Of a stretch of DNA of 64,000 nt, positions 1 through 9,650 are shown in pieces (the stretch's first letter is position 1; each line of letters begins with the position of its first letter). Under the pieces are notes generated by a model. It did no database searches and was not told where the DNA came from. It worked only from the letters and a program-made list of their open reading frames with translations. The translations under genes and the position numbers were made by a program. The stretch is from Bacteroidetes bacterium HGW-Bacteroidetes-1 (lineage in GTDB: Bacteria; Bacteroidota; Bacteroidia; Bacteroidales; F082), in contig PHDU01000004.1 in the NCBI GenBank assembly GCA_002842755.1, forward strand, positions 56,839 to 120,838, read 5' to 3'.

Positions 1-2
1 AC

Positions 3-572
3 TATCTTAATAAGGCACAGAACGCCATTGCCCGGATCCGCAACAATGACGCAATTCTGATGAATTATATGGAGTCCATTGCTTCATTTATTGAGGCAAA
101 CCCTGAAGTTAATAATGATGAACTTGCAGACGCGCACGATATTTTAGAATTAAATATCCTGCAATCAGCCATCCTTACCCAAAACAAACCAATGTTGAGC
201 TACTTAGATAAAAAGAAACTCATGAACGAAAAAGAAGGCATAAAAGAATTGGCTTCTGAAGCACAGCTAAGCCTTTATATGCAAGATCAGTTTGCCATGG
301 ATGCCGAAAGCATTAATGCAATCAATTCCCAACAATTACAAAGCATAGTATATACGGACATGAATCAACTGCAAAGTGCTGTCATTGGGAGCATGGAACA
401 ATTTAATTCTTTTACAGTGTTCAGTGCAGATGCCATTTCGAGCACATCGGAACTTGGCAATCAGGAAGCGCTCCAAGATATGCTGAATGATGCCGGAAAT
501 CTTGGTACTGGCTTTACCGATATGCCGCAATTAGGGTTCTTTAGGAGTACGGAACAACTCCGTGCACATTAA
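3..572 (+). CDS. Partial hypothetical protein, C-terminal part (paralogue of the next gene)
   Basis: The reading frame is open from the first bases of the window, so the gene begins outside it; an internal Met at position 60 is not the start. I do not recognise the family. From its first codons (YLNKAQNAIARIRNND) it matches the C-terminal half of the gene at 675-1679, whose equivalent reads YLNFAHNAIARIKNHN. Both continue through an acidic helical stretch (DAHDIL.LN), then QSAILTQNKP, LSYL..KK and NKEGIKEL. By comparison about 180 N-terminal residues, including the membrane anchor, lie outside the window. The two copies are about 100 bp apart on the same strand, so this is a tandem duplication. 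The C-terminal 70 residues differ most between copies. Confidence 0.8.
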   Translation, partial: YLNKAQNAIARIRNNDAILMNYMESIASFIEANPEVNNDELADAHDILELNILQSAILTQNKPMLSYLDKKKLMNEKEGIKELASEAQLSLYMQDQFAMDAESINAINSQQLQSIVYTDMNQLQSAVIGSMEQFNSFTVFSADAISSTSELGNQEALQDMLNDAGNLGTGFTDMPQLGFFRSTEQLRAH

Positions 573-674
573 ACTCATCTTAATTTCTTCAGATGTGGAA
601 TAAAGCCAAGCTAAACATTCCCTCTTTTAGAGAATATGATAATCAAAATTAAACCCAATAGTTAAAACAAAAAT

Positions 675-1679
675 ATGAAAAAGTACACCTTTCTTCAAGC
701 CGGTCTTCTGGCAATTATAACTTTGGTGTTAGGTTTATTAATCGGCATGTTCATTCATTATCCAAAAACAGAAAGTAAAGACCTAACTGGAACCATTCGC
801 AAAGTGGATCGCTACCGAAACGTTCAAATTACTGAAGATGATATTCTTTTGCGCAATGAGCTGGTTGAAGATACCGTCAAACGTGCACAATACGAGAGGT
901 ACCTTTTGTATTATTACTACCAGTCATTAAAAACATCATCCGATGTGGAACAAGTGCTCAATAAAACAACCAACGCTGAAGATTTCTATAAAACCTATCA
1001 GCCATATATCAATGCCCTGAAAAGCTTTAAGGTTTATCTAGAGCCTGCCCGTATCGATATACTGAATGCATTAAACCTCATTCTTTTATTGGACGAAAAT
1101 GATAAAGTTCCGGTCATTACTTACCTGAATTTTGCACATAATGCAATAGCACGGATCAAAAACCACAATTCCATCCTATTGAATTATATGGATGCTCTTG
1201 CTTCCTATCTTGAAAATAATGCTGATGAAGCCCATGCCGAACTGGAGGATGCACACGATATTCTCGCATTAAATGTAATCCAGTCAGCCATTCTTACGCA
1301 AAATAAGCCGATTTTGAGCTACCTCGAGAACAAGAAAATGATGAATAATAAAGAGGGAATAAAAGAATTGTCATCTGATTCACACCTAAAAACAAGCTTT
1401 ACAGGACAGTTTGTTTTGGATTTCGAAACAATAGGAATAGAGTTTCCAATCATTTGTGATATGGAAGAACTGCAATTGACTGTTGGAAGGGATATTGAAA
1501 AACTGATAAACTTTTCAGAATCAATGAGCGCTTATTTTGGGCTCAATTCACAAATGAATTGCATTTTCGATTTGGGTAGTCAGGAAGCCCTGCAAAACCA
1601 GCTGAACGATGCGGATAGTAAACTGGGGACATTTATGAGTACTGAACTATTGAGTGTTGAATATAACAGGTTAATGTAA
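675..1679 (+). CDS. Membrane-anchored hypothetical protein, tandem paralogue
   Basis: 334 residues, family not recognised. The ATG is followed by a short basic N-terminus (MKKYTF) and one hydrophobic segment (about residues 8-28, AGLLAIITLVLGLLIGMFI), which fits a signal anchor with the rest outside the cytoplasm. The body is rich in charged helical sequence; there are no cysteines in the conserved core and no catalytic motif that I can see. The conserved core (about residues 150-250) is shared with the truncated gene just upstream. It sits about 165 bp before the metallopeptidase gene on the same strand. A structural or scaffold role is possible but nothing in the sequence shows it. Confidence 0.75.
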   Translation: MKKYTFLQAGLLAIITLVLGLLIGMFIHYPKTESKDLTGTIRKVDRYRNVQITEDDILLRNELVEDTVKRAQYERYLLYYYYQSLKTSSDVEQVLNKTTNAEDFYKTYQPYINALKSFKVYLEPARIDILNALNLILLLDENDKVPVITYLNFAHNAIARIKNHNSILLNYMDALASYLENNADEAHAELEDAHDILALNVIQSAILTQNKPILSYLENKKMMNNKEGIKELSSDSHLKTSFTGQFVLDFETIGIEFPIICDMEELQLTVGRDIEKLINFSESMSAYFGLNSQMNCIFDLGSQEALQNQLNDADSKLGTFMSTELLSVEYNRLM

Positions 1680-1844
1680 TAAACACCATTAAAAATAATG
1701 ATAGAAAGTTGGTTTTACATCTTCTGAATTATTGCATGCTCTTAAGCAAGCTTCATTTGGTTTGAAAAAATCAGATTGCATTTTTGACTGCAATGCAGAA
1801 TTGTTGTTAGAATCAAAAAACTGAACCATGCCAACAAAACATCT

Positions 1845-4796
1845 ATGTTAAAATATATTTGCATTCGTATTATATTGTTGCTGTTCCTTTTTTGCGGGAC
1901 AGCAACGATGCTTTTAGGTCAGAAGATAAGCCGTTTTAAAACCGATGAAATGGAATTGATCTATTTTGGGAAGCGATATTCTTACCTGATGCCCCATGTA
2001 GCACGAACCTTTCATAACGCGCTTGATTTTCACAAACAACACTGGGACTATGATCACAAGAAAACTTTTGTGATGCTTACCGATTTTGAAGACGATGGTC
2101 ATGGAGGCGCCATGGTGATACCTTTCAACATGATTGTGTTAGGCATTTCTCCATTTAATTTTGCATTTAGCATAACACCTTCCAGCGAGCGATTTCAGTG
2201 GCTTTTTGCTCACGAACTTACCCATGTTACCTTAGCCGACAAAGCCAATAAAACAGATATGTTTTGGCGTAAAGCCCTGTTTGGTAAAGTAAGACGGGAT
2301 GAAAAAATGCCCCTGACAGCTTTCTGGAGTTACCTTACTGCACCTCGGTGGTATGCCCCACGCTGGTATCATGAAGGAATTGCCTGCTATCTCGAAACCT
2401 GGACCTCGGGGGGGCTTGGCAGGGCATTGGGACCATACGACGAAATGTATTTCCGAAGTATTATAAATGAAAAATATCCCCTTTATTCGGTGGTAGGTTT
2501 GGAGACAGAGGGATCCACCATTGATTTTCAGGTAGGTGCCAATTCATATTTATATGGAACTCGTTTTGTTACTTATCTTTCGCAAGCTTACGGTGATGAA
2601 AAAGTTAAAGAATTTTATAAAAGAACAAATGACAGCAAGGCCTTTTATGCTGGGCAGTTTCGAAAAGTTTTTGGGAAACCTGTTCAGGAAGCCTGGGGTG
2701 AATGGACCAAATTTGAAAAAGAATTTCAAACCAAGAATCTTGAAACCATCAAAGAATATCCGTTGACTGCATTCCGACCGATAACACCAGAACCTCTTGG
2801 TAGTTTTTCAATCGTTGGCTATGATGCTGAAGAACAAAAAATATATGCTGCTATCAACCATCCAGGAGATATTTCTATGATTGCTGAATTGGATTTGATA
2901 TCAGGCGATGTAAAAAAAATCGCAGTACTTGACTCTCCAATGTTGTATTCTGTAACTTTTTTAGCTTATGATCCGGGGAAGAAACAGATATTTATTACTG
3001 AACAAAACAGCAAATTCCGAAGTTTAGTAAAAGTTGATGTGGAATCGGGCAAAAAGGAAACCCTGATCGGATATTCACGAACAGCGAACCTTGCTTTCAA
3101 TCCTGTTGACCGCAGCCTTTGGGGTGTTCGACACGACAATGGATATGCAACGCTCGTCAAGATTCCTGAGCCCTATACCGAGATTGTTCCCATGTACACG
3201 ACCGATTTTGGCCGATCCCTGCTCGATCTTGCCGTTTCTCATGATGGTGGCCGTCTCATTGCCACGCTCACTGGCATTCGTGGCGAGCAATCAATAATTT
3301 TGTTCAATCTCAATGATCTTGAAATCGGAGTAAAAACTTTTGAAACGGTATATAAATTGGATGACAATACACTTACACAGTTTCGTTTTTCCAATGATGA
3401 TCGCTATTTAATCGGCACTTCCTATTTTACTGGAGTATCAAATATTTGGAGAATAAATTTGGAAGATAAGGCTTTTGAATTGCTTTCAAATGATGAAAGT
3501 GGGCTTTTCATGCCCCAACAAATAGGTGATGATTCATTGTTTGTACTCAAATTTAACCGCAATGGGATGCAACCGGGAATGATTCCTATTCAGGTAATCA
3601 ATGAAGCCAATTCTATCAATTATCTTGGAAATCTGGCTTATGAAAAAAGTCCGGAAATTGGTGATTATTCGCTAGCTCCAGCTTCAAGAGTGAATATTGA
3701 TTCATTGAAAACAGAAGAAGCTTCTTATGTACCTATTAAAAACATGTCGCTTACTGGCGCTTATCCTGATATTGCCGGTTATAAGGAAACCGTTGCACTT
3801 GGATATCGGCTCAATTGGCGCGACAGAGTTGGATTATCAAATTTGAGTCTGTTTCTTGGCAGCTCTCCCTGGAGTGCCTATCCAGACAAGCAAAAATTTC
3901 ATGGTCAGATTCAATGGGATTATTGGTTGTGGAGTTTTAATGCAACTTATAACAAAACCGATTTTTACGATATTTTTGGACCTACTAAAAGAAGCAGGGC
4001 TGGCTACTCTGTAGGGTTCAGTTATAACAAAAACTTATCCACAAAAGCACCATTTAAGTGGCATTATGGATATGGCGTGACACACTATGGCGATTTGGAA
4101 GTACTGCCTCAATTTCAGAATGTAGCTTCACCAATAAAAAACTTTCAGAGTCTTTCCGCAGAATTTGGGATATCTAAATTACGTCGCACACTTGGCGGCG
4201 TAGAAGATGAAAAAGGTTACCTGTGGAATTTGACCGGCTATAGCTATTTTGCGAAAGGAAACCTTTATCCCTCAATTATTTCAGAACAGCATATTGGTTT
4301 TCTTGTGCCGTTTATTAGAAATACCAGTTTCTGGATTCGAAACAGTATGGGACAGTCATTTGGCAAGCGTGGTTCATCGTTCTCAACTTTTTATTTTGGT
4401 GGTTTCCGAAACAATTATGTTGATTGGCAATCCTCGGATCAATACAGAAAAATTCTTGCTTTTCCAGGTGTCAACATTGATGAAATAAGTGCTCATAATT
4501 TTATTAAAACGATGGGAGAACTCAATCTCAAGCCTATTCGCTTGCGCAATATTGGAACAACCTGGCTATATCCTACATTTATCAAAGCCTCCTTGTTTGG
4601 AACCCATCTTCTACTCAATCCAAATGATGACTTAACTTTAAACAATGTATTCAATGCCGGAATGCAGGTTGATCTGGAACTGGTATTATTTTCCTATTTG
4701 AAAACAACCTGGTCAGCAGGTTATGCAAGAAAATTTGAAGCTTCATACCTTCCAAAGGAGCAATGGATGTTTTCGGTAAAATTATTAGGAAACTGA
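1845..4796 (+). CDS. Secreted gluzincin-like metallopeptidase with propeller and probable outer-membrane barrel
   Basis: 983 residues with a signal peptide (hydrophobic residues 8-25, cleavage probably near LLGQ-K). The HEXXH zinc motif is HELTH at residues 123-127. A second motif, HEGIACYLE, at about 176-184 supplies a likely third zinc ligand, Glu177. This pattern is typical of the peptidase MA-like gluzincins. Residues about 310-600 are built of repeated strands ending in short aspartate/glycine turns, such as YDAEEQKIYAA and FSNDDRYLIGTSYFTGVSNIWRI (given in part), and look like a TolB/WD-type propeller. From about 640 to the end the sequence alternates aromatic and polar residues and ends in MFSVKLLGN, like an outer-membrane barrel. 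I infer a surface peptidase anchored by its own barrel. Substrate unknown. Confidence 0.8.
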   Translation: MLKYICIRIILLLFLFCGTATMLLGQKISRFKTDEMELIYFGKRYSYLMPHVARTFHNALDFHKQHWDYDHKKTFVMLTDFEDDGHGGAMVIPFNMIVLGISPFNFAFSITPSSERFQWLFAHELTHVTLADKANKTDMFWRKALFGKVRRDEKMPLTAFWSYLTAPRWYAPRWYHEGIACYLETWTSGGLGRALGPYDEMYFRSIINEKYPLYSVVGLETEGSTIDFQVGANSYLYGTRFVTYLSQAYGDEKVKEFYKRTNDSKAFYAGQFRKVFGKPVQEAWGEWTKFEKEFQTKNLETIKEYPLTAFRPITPEPLGSFSIVGYDAEEQKIYAAINHPGDISMIAELDLISGDVKKIAVLDSPMLYSVTFLAYDPGKKQIFITEQNSKFRSLVKVDVESGKKETLIGYSRTANLAFNPVDRSLWGVRHDNGYATLVKIPEPYTEIVPMYTTDFGRSLLDLAVSHDGGRLIATLTGIRGEQSIILFNLNDLEIGVKTFETVYKLDDNTLTQFRFSNDDRYLIGTSYFTGVSNIWRINLEDKAFELLSNDESGLFMPQQIGDDSLFVLKFNRNGMQPGMIPIQVINEANSINYLGNLAYEKSPEIGDYSLAPASRVNIDSLKTEEASYVPIKNMSLTGAYPDIAGYKETVALGYRLNWRDRVGLSNLSLFLGSSPWSAYPDKQKFHGQIQWDYWLWSFNATYNKTDFYDIFGPTKRSRAGYSVGFSYNKNLSTKAPFKWHYGYGVTHYGDLEVLPQFQNVASPIKNFQSLSAEFGISKLRRTLGGVEDEKGYLWNLTGYSYFAKGNLYPSIISEQHIGFLVPFIRNTSFWIRNSMGQSFGKRGSSFSTFYFGGFRNNYVDWQSSDQYRKILAFPGVNIDEISAHNFIKTMGELNLKPIRLRNIGTTWLYPTFIKASLFGTHLLLNPNDDLTLNNVFNAGMQVDLELVLFSYLKTTWSAGYARKFEASYLPKEQWMFSVKLLGN

Positions 4797-4971
4797 TTTT
4801 TTGTATTTTTAATGATCAAAATCTGCAATATTGCATTGGATAGTAAGAAATTAGCCTTGTTTTGATTTTGTAATACTTCGCATCAAACAAAACTGTAAAC
4901 AATAAATCTTTCCGAATCCAATCTCTAAATAAAATGAATTAGTTGTGTTTATCAAGATACAAACAGCCACA

Positions 4972-5397
4972 ATGAAGCTACAAGAAAACATCAAATCGCT
5001 CAGACTTCAGAACAAACTGGAGGAGCTCGAAACTATTAGTGTTTTCATTGATGAACTTTCAGAAATCTGGGAAATTCCGATGGCAATGGCGATGACACTA
5101 AATCTGGTGCTCGAGGAGGCTTTCACTAATGTTGTCAACTATGCCTTTGACAATAAAGAAGTTCATTTCATTCAGATTGACTTTATAATGAGAAACAGGG
5201 AATTGACGATTAAAATTATTGACGATGGTAAGGCCTATGATCCCACACAAAATACCGATCCGGATGTAACTCTTTCGGCAGAAGAAAGGTCAATCGGTGG
5301 ACTGGGCATTTTTCTTATTCGCAAAATGATGGATGAGGTGGGATATGCGCGTCTTGAAAATAAAAATGTTTTGACGATGAAAAAAGCAATAGGATAA
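4972..5397 (+). CDS. RsbW-like anti-sigma-type serine kinase (HATPase_c_2)
   Basis: 141 residues from ATG 4972; an in-frame GTG at 4945 would add nine residues. This is a single GHKL ATPase domain of the RsbW/SpoIIAB type. The N box is EEAFTNVVNYAF, with the Mg-binding Asn present; the G1 box is DDGKAYDP and the G2 box is GGLGIFLIRKMMD. All nucleotide-binding motifs look intact, so it is probably an active kinase. Family members phosphorylate a serine in STAS-domain partners and bind another client, classically a sigma factor. Here the next genes encode an ABC importer and a STAS protein, and no sigma factor is nearby. I infer that it belongs to that operon, starting the series about 120 bp upstream of the binding-protein gene. 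Confidence 0.88.
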   Translation: MKLQENIKSLRLQNKLEELETISVFIDELSEIWEIPMAMAMTLNLVLEEAFTNVVNYAFDNKEVHFIQIDFIMRNRELTIKIIDDGKAYDPTQNTDPDVTLSAEERSIGGLGIFLIRKMMDEVGYARLENKNVLTMKKAIG

Positions 5398-5514
5398 TTG
5401 CAGGCATTGGTTTTATTACTGTTATGTACAATAACTTGCAGAACTCTGATGTGCGTCAATGCAAGGGAACAAGGAAATTTGATATTACATTTCATAGATT
5501 AAAGGATAGCATTC

Positions 5515-8424
5515 ATGAAGCATCTAATTAAAGACCTTTGGCTGGCTTTTGCTCTGATTATAGGTACGTCAGCGATACTGTTGATGTCCGACATAGAACA
5601 ACGGCAAAGCAACGCTTCCCAAGATAAACGCGAATATCCAACCATTGCCATCATGCAGATTTCTTCAACTCCTTTGCTCGACATGCATATTGCCGGCGTA
5701 TTAGATCGTTTGGAGGAGGGTGGTTATGTATCAACTGACCGGAACAATATAAGGCAGTTCAATCCTCAGGGCGATTTCAGTACTGCTAATACAATTGCCC
5801 GCGAGATAGCAAATGGACCCTATGATCTGGTGATTACTTCAAGCACAGTAGCTTTGCAGGTCTTTTCAAAAGCCAATCAATCTACAAAAAAGAACCATAT
5901 TTTTGGAGCCGTTACAGACCCTGTTGGAACTGGCGTTGGAATCACCGGAACTGAACCTGATCAGCATCCACCCTATTTGGCCGGAATCGGCACTTTTCAA
6001 CCTGTTCAGAATGCTTTCAGAATACTTCATGAGCTCAATCCAAAAATTAAACGTGTTGGCGTTGTCTGGAATCCTGGCGAACAATGTTCCGAGGCCTGTC
6101 TCTATGAAGCCCGACTTATATGCAATGAATTAGGAATACAATTGATTGAAGCCATTGCAACCAACACATCTGAAGTTTCAGAGGCTACCCGATCACTTCT
6201 TTCAAAAGGAGTGGAAGTGATTTGGGTTGGTGGTGATACGGTGGCTACAGCTTCTTTGGCAATGATTATTAATCTTGCTAAACAATCAGATATTCCCGTT
6301 TTCACCAATGATCCGATTGACTCTAAAGCTGGAGCTCTCTTTGGTTTAGGAGCTAATTATTTCACTGTTGGGCAATATACTGCAGATGTTGCTATTGCAG
6401 TTTTGGAAGGAAAAAGTCCTTCGGAATTCAGGATTGAAAATGTAGTTCCGGAGGAATTAAGTATCAACAACGAAGTACTGGCCTCTTTGGGAAAATCATG
6501 GAGTATCACCCCAAAGGTTCAGGCTCTGATGGATCAGCAGAAAACCGCAGAAAAGGAAGAACGTATAACAGTCGATTTTGCCGAACTTTCTGCACAAGGC
6601 ATTAAGCCTTCAACAAATCAGTTGGAAAACGCGAATTTATTTCAGAATGTTTCTGTTAAAAACGGTAGACCGGCAAAAGTCTCTCTGATAACTCTGGTCG
6701 AGAATAGTTCGCTTGAAGAGGCAGCACAAGGTGTGGAAGCCGGAATGCAATGGAGTGGATTGAAAACAGGAGTTGATTATATCATCAAAAGCTACAGTGC
6801 TCAGGGTGAAATAGGTCAGCTGATGTCCATTATTGATGCTGTTGTACACGAAAAACCTGATGTGATAGTTACAATTACAACTCCCGTAATGATGGCGGTA
6901 ATGAAAAAGGTGACCGATATACCTGTTGTATTAACCGTTACCAGTGATCCTGTCAAACTGAAGGTGTTTGATAAGGGTCGGCCGGATAATGTTTGTGGTG
7001 TCCATGATAATCCTCCGGTGGAGGGCCTGCTTGAAATGGCAATCGAAAATGATCCACAACTGAAAGTAGTAGGTATTGTATATGATGCTTCCCAGATGAA
7101 CGCTGTTATTTCTGTTGAAAAATTGCGTGAAGCTGGTAAAAAAAAGAGTATTAAAGTGCTGGAAGTAACCGCTTCCAGTGTCAGTGAGTTGGCAATGGCC
7201 ACACAGTCGTTAATTCAGCGAGGAGCTAAGGCTATCATCGTATCGGCCGATAACCTTGTCACAACAGGATTTGCATCCATTCACAAGGTTGCTGCTTCTG
7301 CTGCCGTTCCAATTTTTGCCACAGAGCCAAAACTTGTAGAACAGGGTGCTACAGGAGCCTATGGAGACAGTTATTTTGAATGGGGAAAGCAATCTGGTAA
7401 AATGGTAGCCAAGATTATTGCTGGTGTTCCTCCCTCCCACTTGCCGCTGACAGAAACAGCACTGAAAGAGAAAATAAAACCCATAAACAAACAAAAGAAA
7501 AGCGTCTTAGGAAGACTTTTAAAGCTTAGAATAGTTCATTACAGTGATACAGAATTTGCCGAACGCTGCCATGAGGGTCTCGTTGATGGTATCAAAAAAG
7601 CAGGTTTTGTTGAGGGAAAAGATTACGAATTAAAGGTTTATAACGCCCAAGGCGATATGTCAACCCTTTCAAGCATCATGAGCACTATAAAAACTGATCG
7701 TGTTGATTTGCTGATGGTAATATCTACCCCGACACTACAAGCTGCTCTGCGTCAGGCAGGCACAGATACAAAAATTGTATTCACCGGTGTTGGAGATGGT
7801 GTTCAGGCTGGCGCTGGAAAAAACGAAACCGATCATTTGCCAAATGTTACAGGTATCACAACACGATCTCCTTTTGATGGAATGGCTCGTCTTATCAAAG
7901 AAACGATGCCAGAGGCAAAGAATGTGGGAACTTTGTTTACTCCAGCCGAAATAAACAGTGTGCTATATAAAGATTGGTTTTTGGAAGCATTGAAAAAGCA
8001 AGGCATAGGCCTCGAAGCTATTCCGGTCACCTCAAGTGCTGACATAACTCAAGCTACCAGTGAGCTTTGCAGAAAAAACATACAAGTTGTTTGTCAGATT
8101 GTTGACAACATGACTCGTCCCGGTTTCGCACTTATTGCTCGTAAAGCCAGTGAAAATAATATGCCCGTTTACGTTTTCGACAGTGATCAGATGCGTGATG
8201 GCGGAGTTGTTTGCCTTGCTCGCGATTATTATGATGCTGGTCTTGAAGCAGCCGAAAAAGCTGTACGCGTTTTGCAGGGAGAAAACCCTGCAATGATTCC
8301 TTTCAGAAACACACGCTCAGAAAAGCTTATTTATAACCCTGAACTGGCTGAAAAATATCGGCTCCAACTTTCGAAGATCTTCCTTGAAAAAGCAACAGTA
8401 TTTATCAATCAAAAGAAAAACTGA
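5515..8424 (+). CDS. TrpX-like ABC substrate-binding protein with three tandem binding domains
   Basis: 969 residues; most family members (ABC_sub_bind, TrpX type) have about 300. An N-terminal hydrophobic segment at residues 8-24 has no lipobox or clear cleavage site and may act as a membrane anchor. Three domains follow. The first, at about 40-345, begins YPTIAIMQIS. The second, at about 380-650, begins AKVSLITLVE. The third, at about 665-945, begins LKLRIVHYSD. Each repeats the same landmarks: an AQGD or PQGD segment, a PDVIV/YDLVI strand followed by ITTP/TSST/ISTP, and a late GAxxxYGDSYFEWG-like segment. Family members bind aromatic amino acids or similar small ligands for uptake through LivH-type permeases. 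The permease and ATPase follow in the same operon. Tripling could raise local ligand capacity or widen specificity; that is inference. Confidence 0.88.
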   Translation: MKHLIKDLWLAFALIIGTSAILLMSDIEQRQSNASQDKREYPTIAIMQISSTPLLDMHIAGVLDRLEEGGYVSTDRNNIRQFNPQGDFSTANTIAREIANGPYDLVITSSTVALQVFSKANQSTKKNHIFGAVTDPVGTGVGITGTEPDQHPPYLAGIGTFQPVQNAFRILHELNPKIKRVGVVWNPGEQCSEACLYEARLICNELGIQLIEAIATNTSEVSEATRSLLSKGVEVIWVGGDTVATASLAMIINLAKQSDIPVFTNDPIDSKAGALFGLGANYFTVGQYTADVAIAVLEGKSPSEFRIENVVPEELSINNEVLASLGKSWSITPKVQALMDQQKTAEKEERITVDFAELSAQGIKPSTNQLENANLFQNVSVKNGRPAKVSLITLVENSSLEEAAQGVEAGMQWSGLKTGVDYIIKSYSAQGEIGQLMSIIDAVVHEKPDVIVTITTPVMMAVMKKVTDIPVVLTVTSDPVKLKVFDKGRPDNVCGVHDNPPVEGLLEMAIENDPQLKVVGIVYDASQMNAVISVEKLREAGKKKSIKVLEVTASSVSELAMATQSLIQRGAKAIIVSADNLVTTGFASIHKVAASAAVPIFATEPKLVEQGATGAYGDSYFEWGKQSGKMVAKIIAGVPPSHLPLTETALKEKIKPINKQKKSVLGRLLKLRIVHYSDTEFAERCHEGLVDGIKKAGFVEGKDYELKVYNAQGDMSTLSSIMSTIKTDRVDLLMVISTPTLQAALRQAGTDTKIVFTGVGDGVQAGAGKNETDHLPNVTGITTRSPFDGMARLIKETMPEAKNVGTLFTPAEINSVLYKDWFLEALKKQGIGLEAIPVTSSADITQATSELCRKNIQVVCQIVDNMTRPGFALIARKASENNMPVYVFDSDQMRDGGVVCLARDYYDAGLEAAEKAVRVLQGENPAMIPFRNTRSEKLIYNPELAEKYRLQLSKIFLEKATVFINQKKN

Positions 8425-8426
8425 TT

Positions 8427-9650
8427 ATGCTACTGACCCAAGAACAGCGCGGAAAATATTTAGTTATTGCAGCTAATGGGCGTCTTGACGCCACATGGGC
8501 AGATTATTTTGCCGATACCTGCCTCGATCATATACGCAATGGCCATCACAATCTGATACTTGATGCCCAGGAATTATCCTTCCTTAGTTCTGCAGGCATT
8601 CGCTCCCTATTGCGAATTAACAAAGAAATTTTATCTGTTAAAGGTTCTTTCTTGATTGTAAATTCTGCTCCATTTGTTGCCAAAACAATAGAAATGACTG
8701 GCTTCAAACAATGGCTTTCTGAACAATTACCCGAAGAAATCAGTACGCAGAAAACAAATCAACTCCACAGTGAGGTGGAAAAAACAGAAACCTATGTTTT
8801 GAATCCTTCAGCAATGCTAACATTATCTGTTGTTGCCAACTGGCAGCCATGGCAAAGTTTGACACCTGATAAAACATATAAATTATCCTTTCCAAATTCA
8901 GTTTTTGCATTGGGCATCGGCAGTGCATCAGATAATTTTGATGAAGCCAAATTGAGTTTTGGTGAATTTATTGCCGTTGGGAGCCATGTGATTTTTCAGC
9001 CCCCTGAAGTAAAATCCCGTCCGGATTATCTCATAGCGGAAATGGATTACATTCCGGAAATGATCGTAATACAAGCGTTATGTTGTCAGGGAGAAATGTC
9101 GCATTTGTTTAGATTTTCTCCAGAAGAACGCATCCTGTCATTTACAATTTCAGAGATTATCGATCTTGTTTTTTCAACCACAAAAAGCAACAGCGTTGCA
9201 TTTGTTATTTTGGCTGAGGTGGATGGCCTTGTTGGTGCCACGCTCATTCAATCCCCAGGACAAAAAAGTGAAAAAGACATCATGCCTTTTCCTGAAATTC
9301 GTGAATGGCTTTCTTTTTGCGGTGACAGATTGTTTGCCGGACATCAGGCATTGGTTTTTGGAATAGCAACCAGAAAAGAAAGTGATGTCAAACATTCATT
9401 GCTCAGGCCTCTTCCCGCTAATCCTGAAATTTCAGGACATATTCACGCAGCGGTTTTTCCCTTTCAACCCTTGCAAAACGGCAAAATTGATCTCATTAAA
9501 AATGTACAGAAATTTTTAAATGGTCCGCCACCAGAGGCACTGCTGCATCTTATTGATGATGACAGGCCTATAGTAGGTTTGGGTCAAAGTTCATTTATCA
9601 GGGGAGCCTGCTGGTGTGCGCCCCTTCAAAATAAGGAGGGTTTGGTATGA
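8427..9650 (+). CDS. STAS-domain protein with an unrecognised C-terminal domain
   Basis: 407 residues, starting 2 bp after the binding-protein stop and overlapping the permease start by 4 bp (ATGA). Residues 1-105 form a STAS domain. The phosphorylatable serine region is FLSSAGIRSLL, matching the SpoIIAA-type (S)S-x-G motif, so it can plausibly be a substrate of the RsbW-like kinase at the head of the operon. Residues about 130-400 are a domain I cannot name, with landmarks FALGIGSASDNFDEAK, MIVIQALCCQGEMSHLFRF and ALVFGIATRKESD. A similar domain follows the STAS domain in the protein at 12722-14971. There is no signal peptide, so it should be cytoplasmic. A role in gating the transporter is suggested only by context and by the known case of MlaB, a STAS subunit of an ABC transporter. 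Confidence 0.8.
   Translation: MLLTQEQRGKYLVIAANGRLDATWADYFADTCLDHIRNGHHNLILDAQELSFLSSAGIRSLLRINKEILSVKGSFLIVNSAPFVAKTIEMTGFKQWLSEQLPEEISTQKTNQLHSEVEKTETYVLNPSAMLTLSVVANWQPWQSLTPDKTYKLSFPNSVFALGIGSASDNFDEAKLSFGEFIAVGSHVIFQPPEVKSRPDYLIAEMDYIPEMIVIQALCCQGEMSHLFRFSPEERILSFTISEIIDLVFSTTKSNSVAFVILAEVDGLVGATLIQSPGQKSEKDIMPFPEIREWLSFCGDRLFAGHQALVFGIATRKESDVKHSLLRPLPANPEISGHIHAAVFPFQPLQNGKIDLIKNVQKFLNGPPPEALLHLIDDDRPIVGLGQSSFIRGACWCAPLQNKEGLV

Noticed and set aside
6816..7202. 128-residue open frame on the minus strand inside the TrpX-like gene
   Set aside because: It is opposite a strongly supported gene and has low-complexity Thr/Ser/Ile content typical of an antisense shadow.
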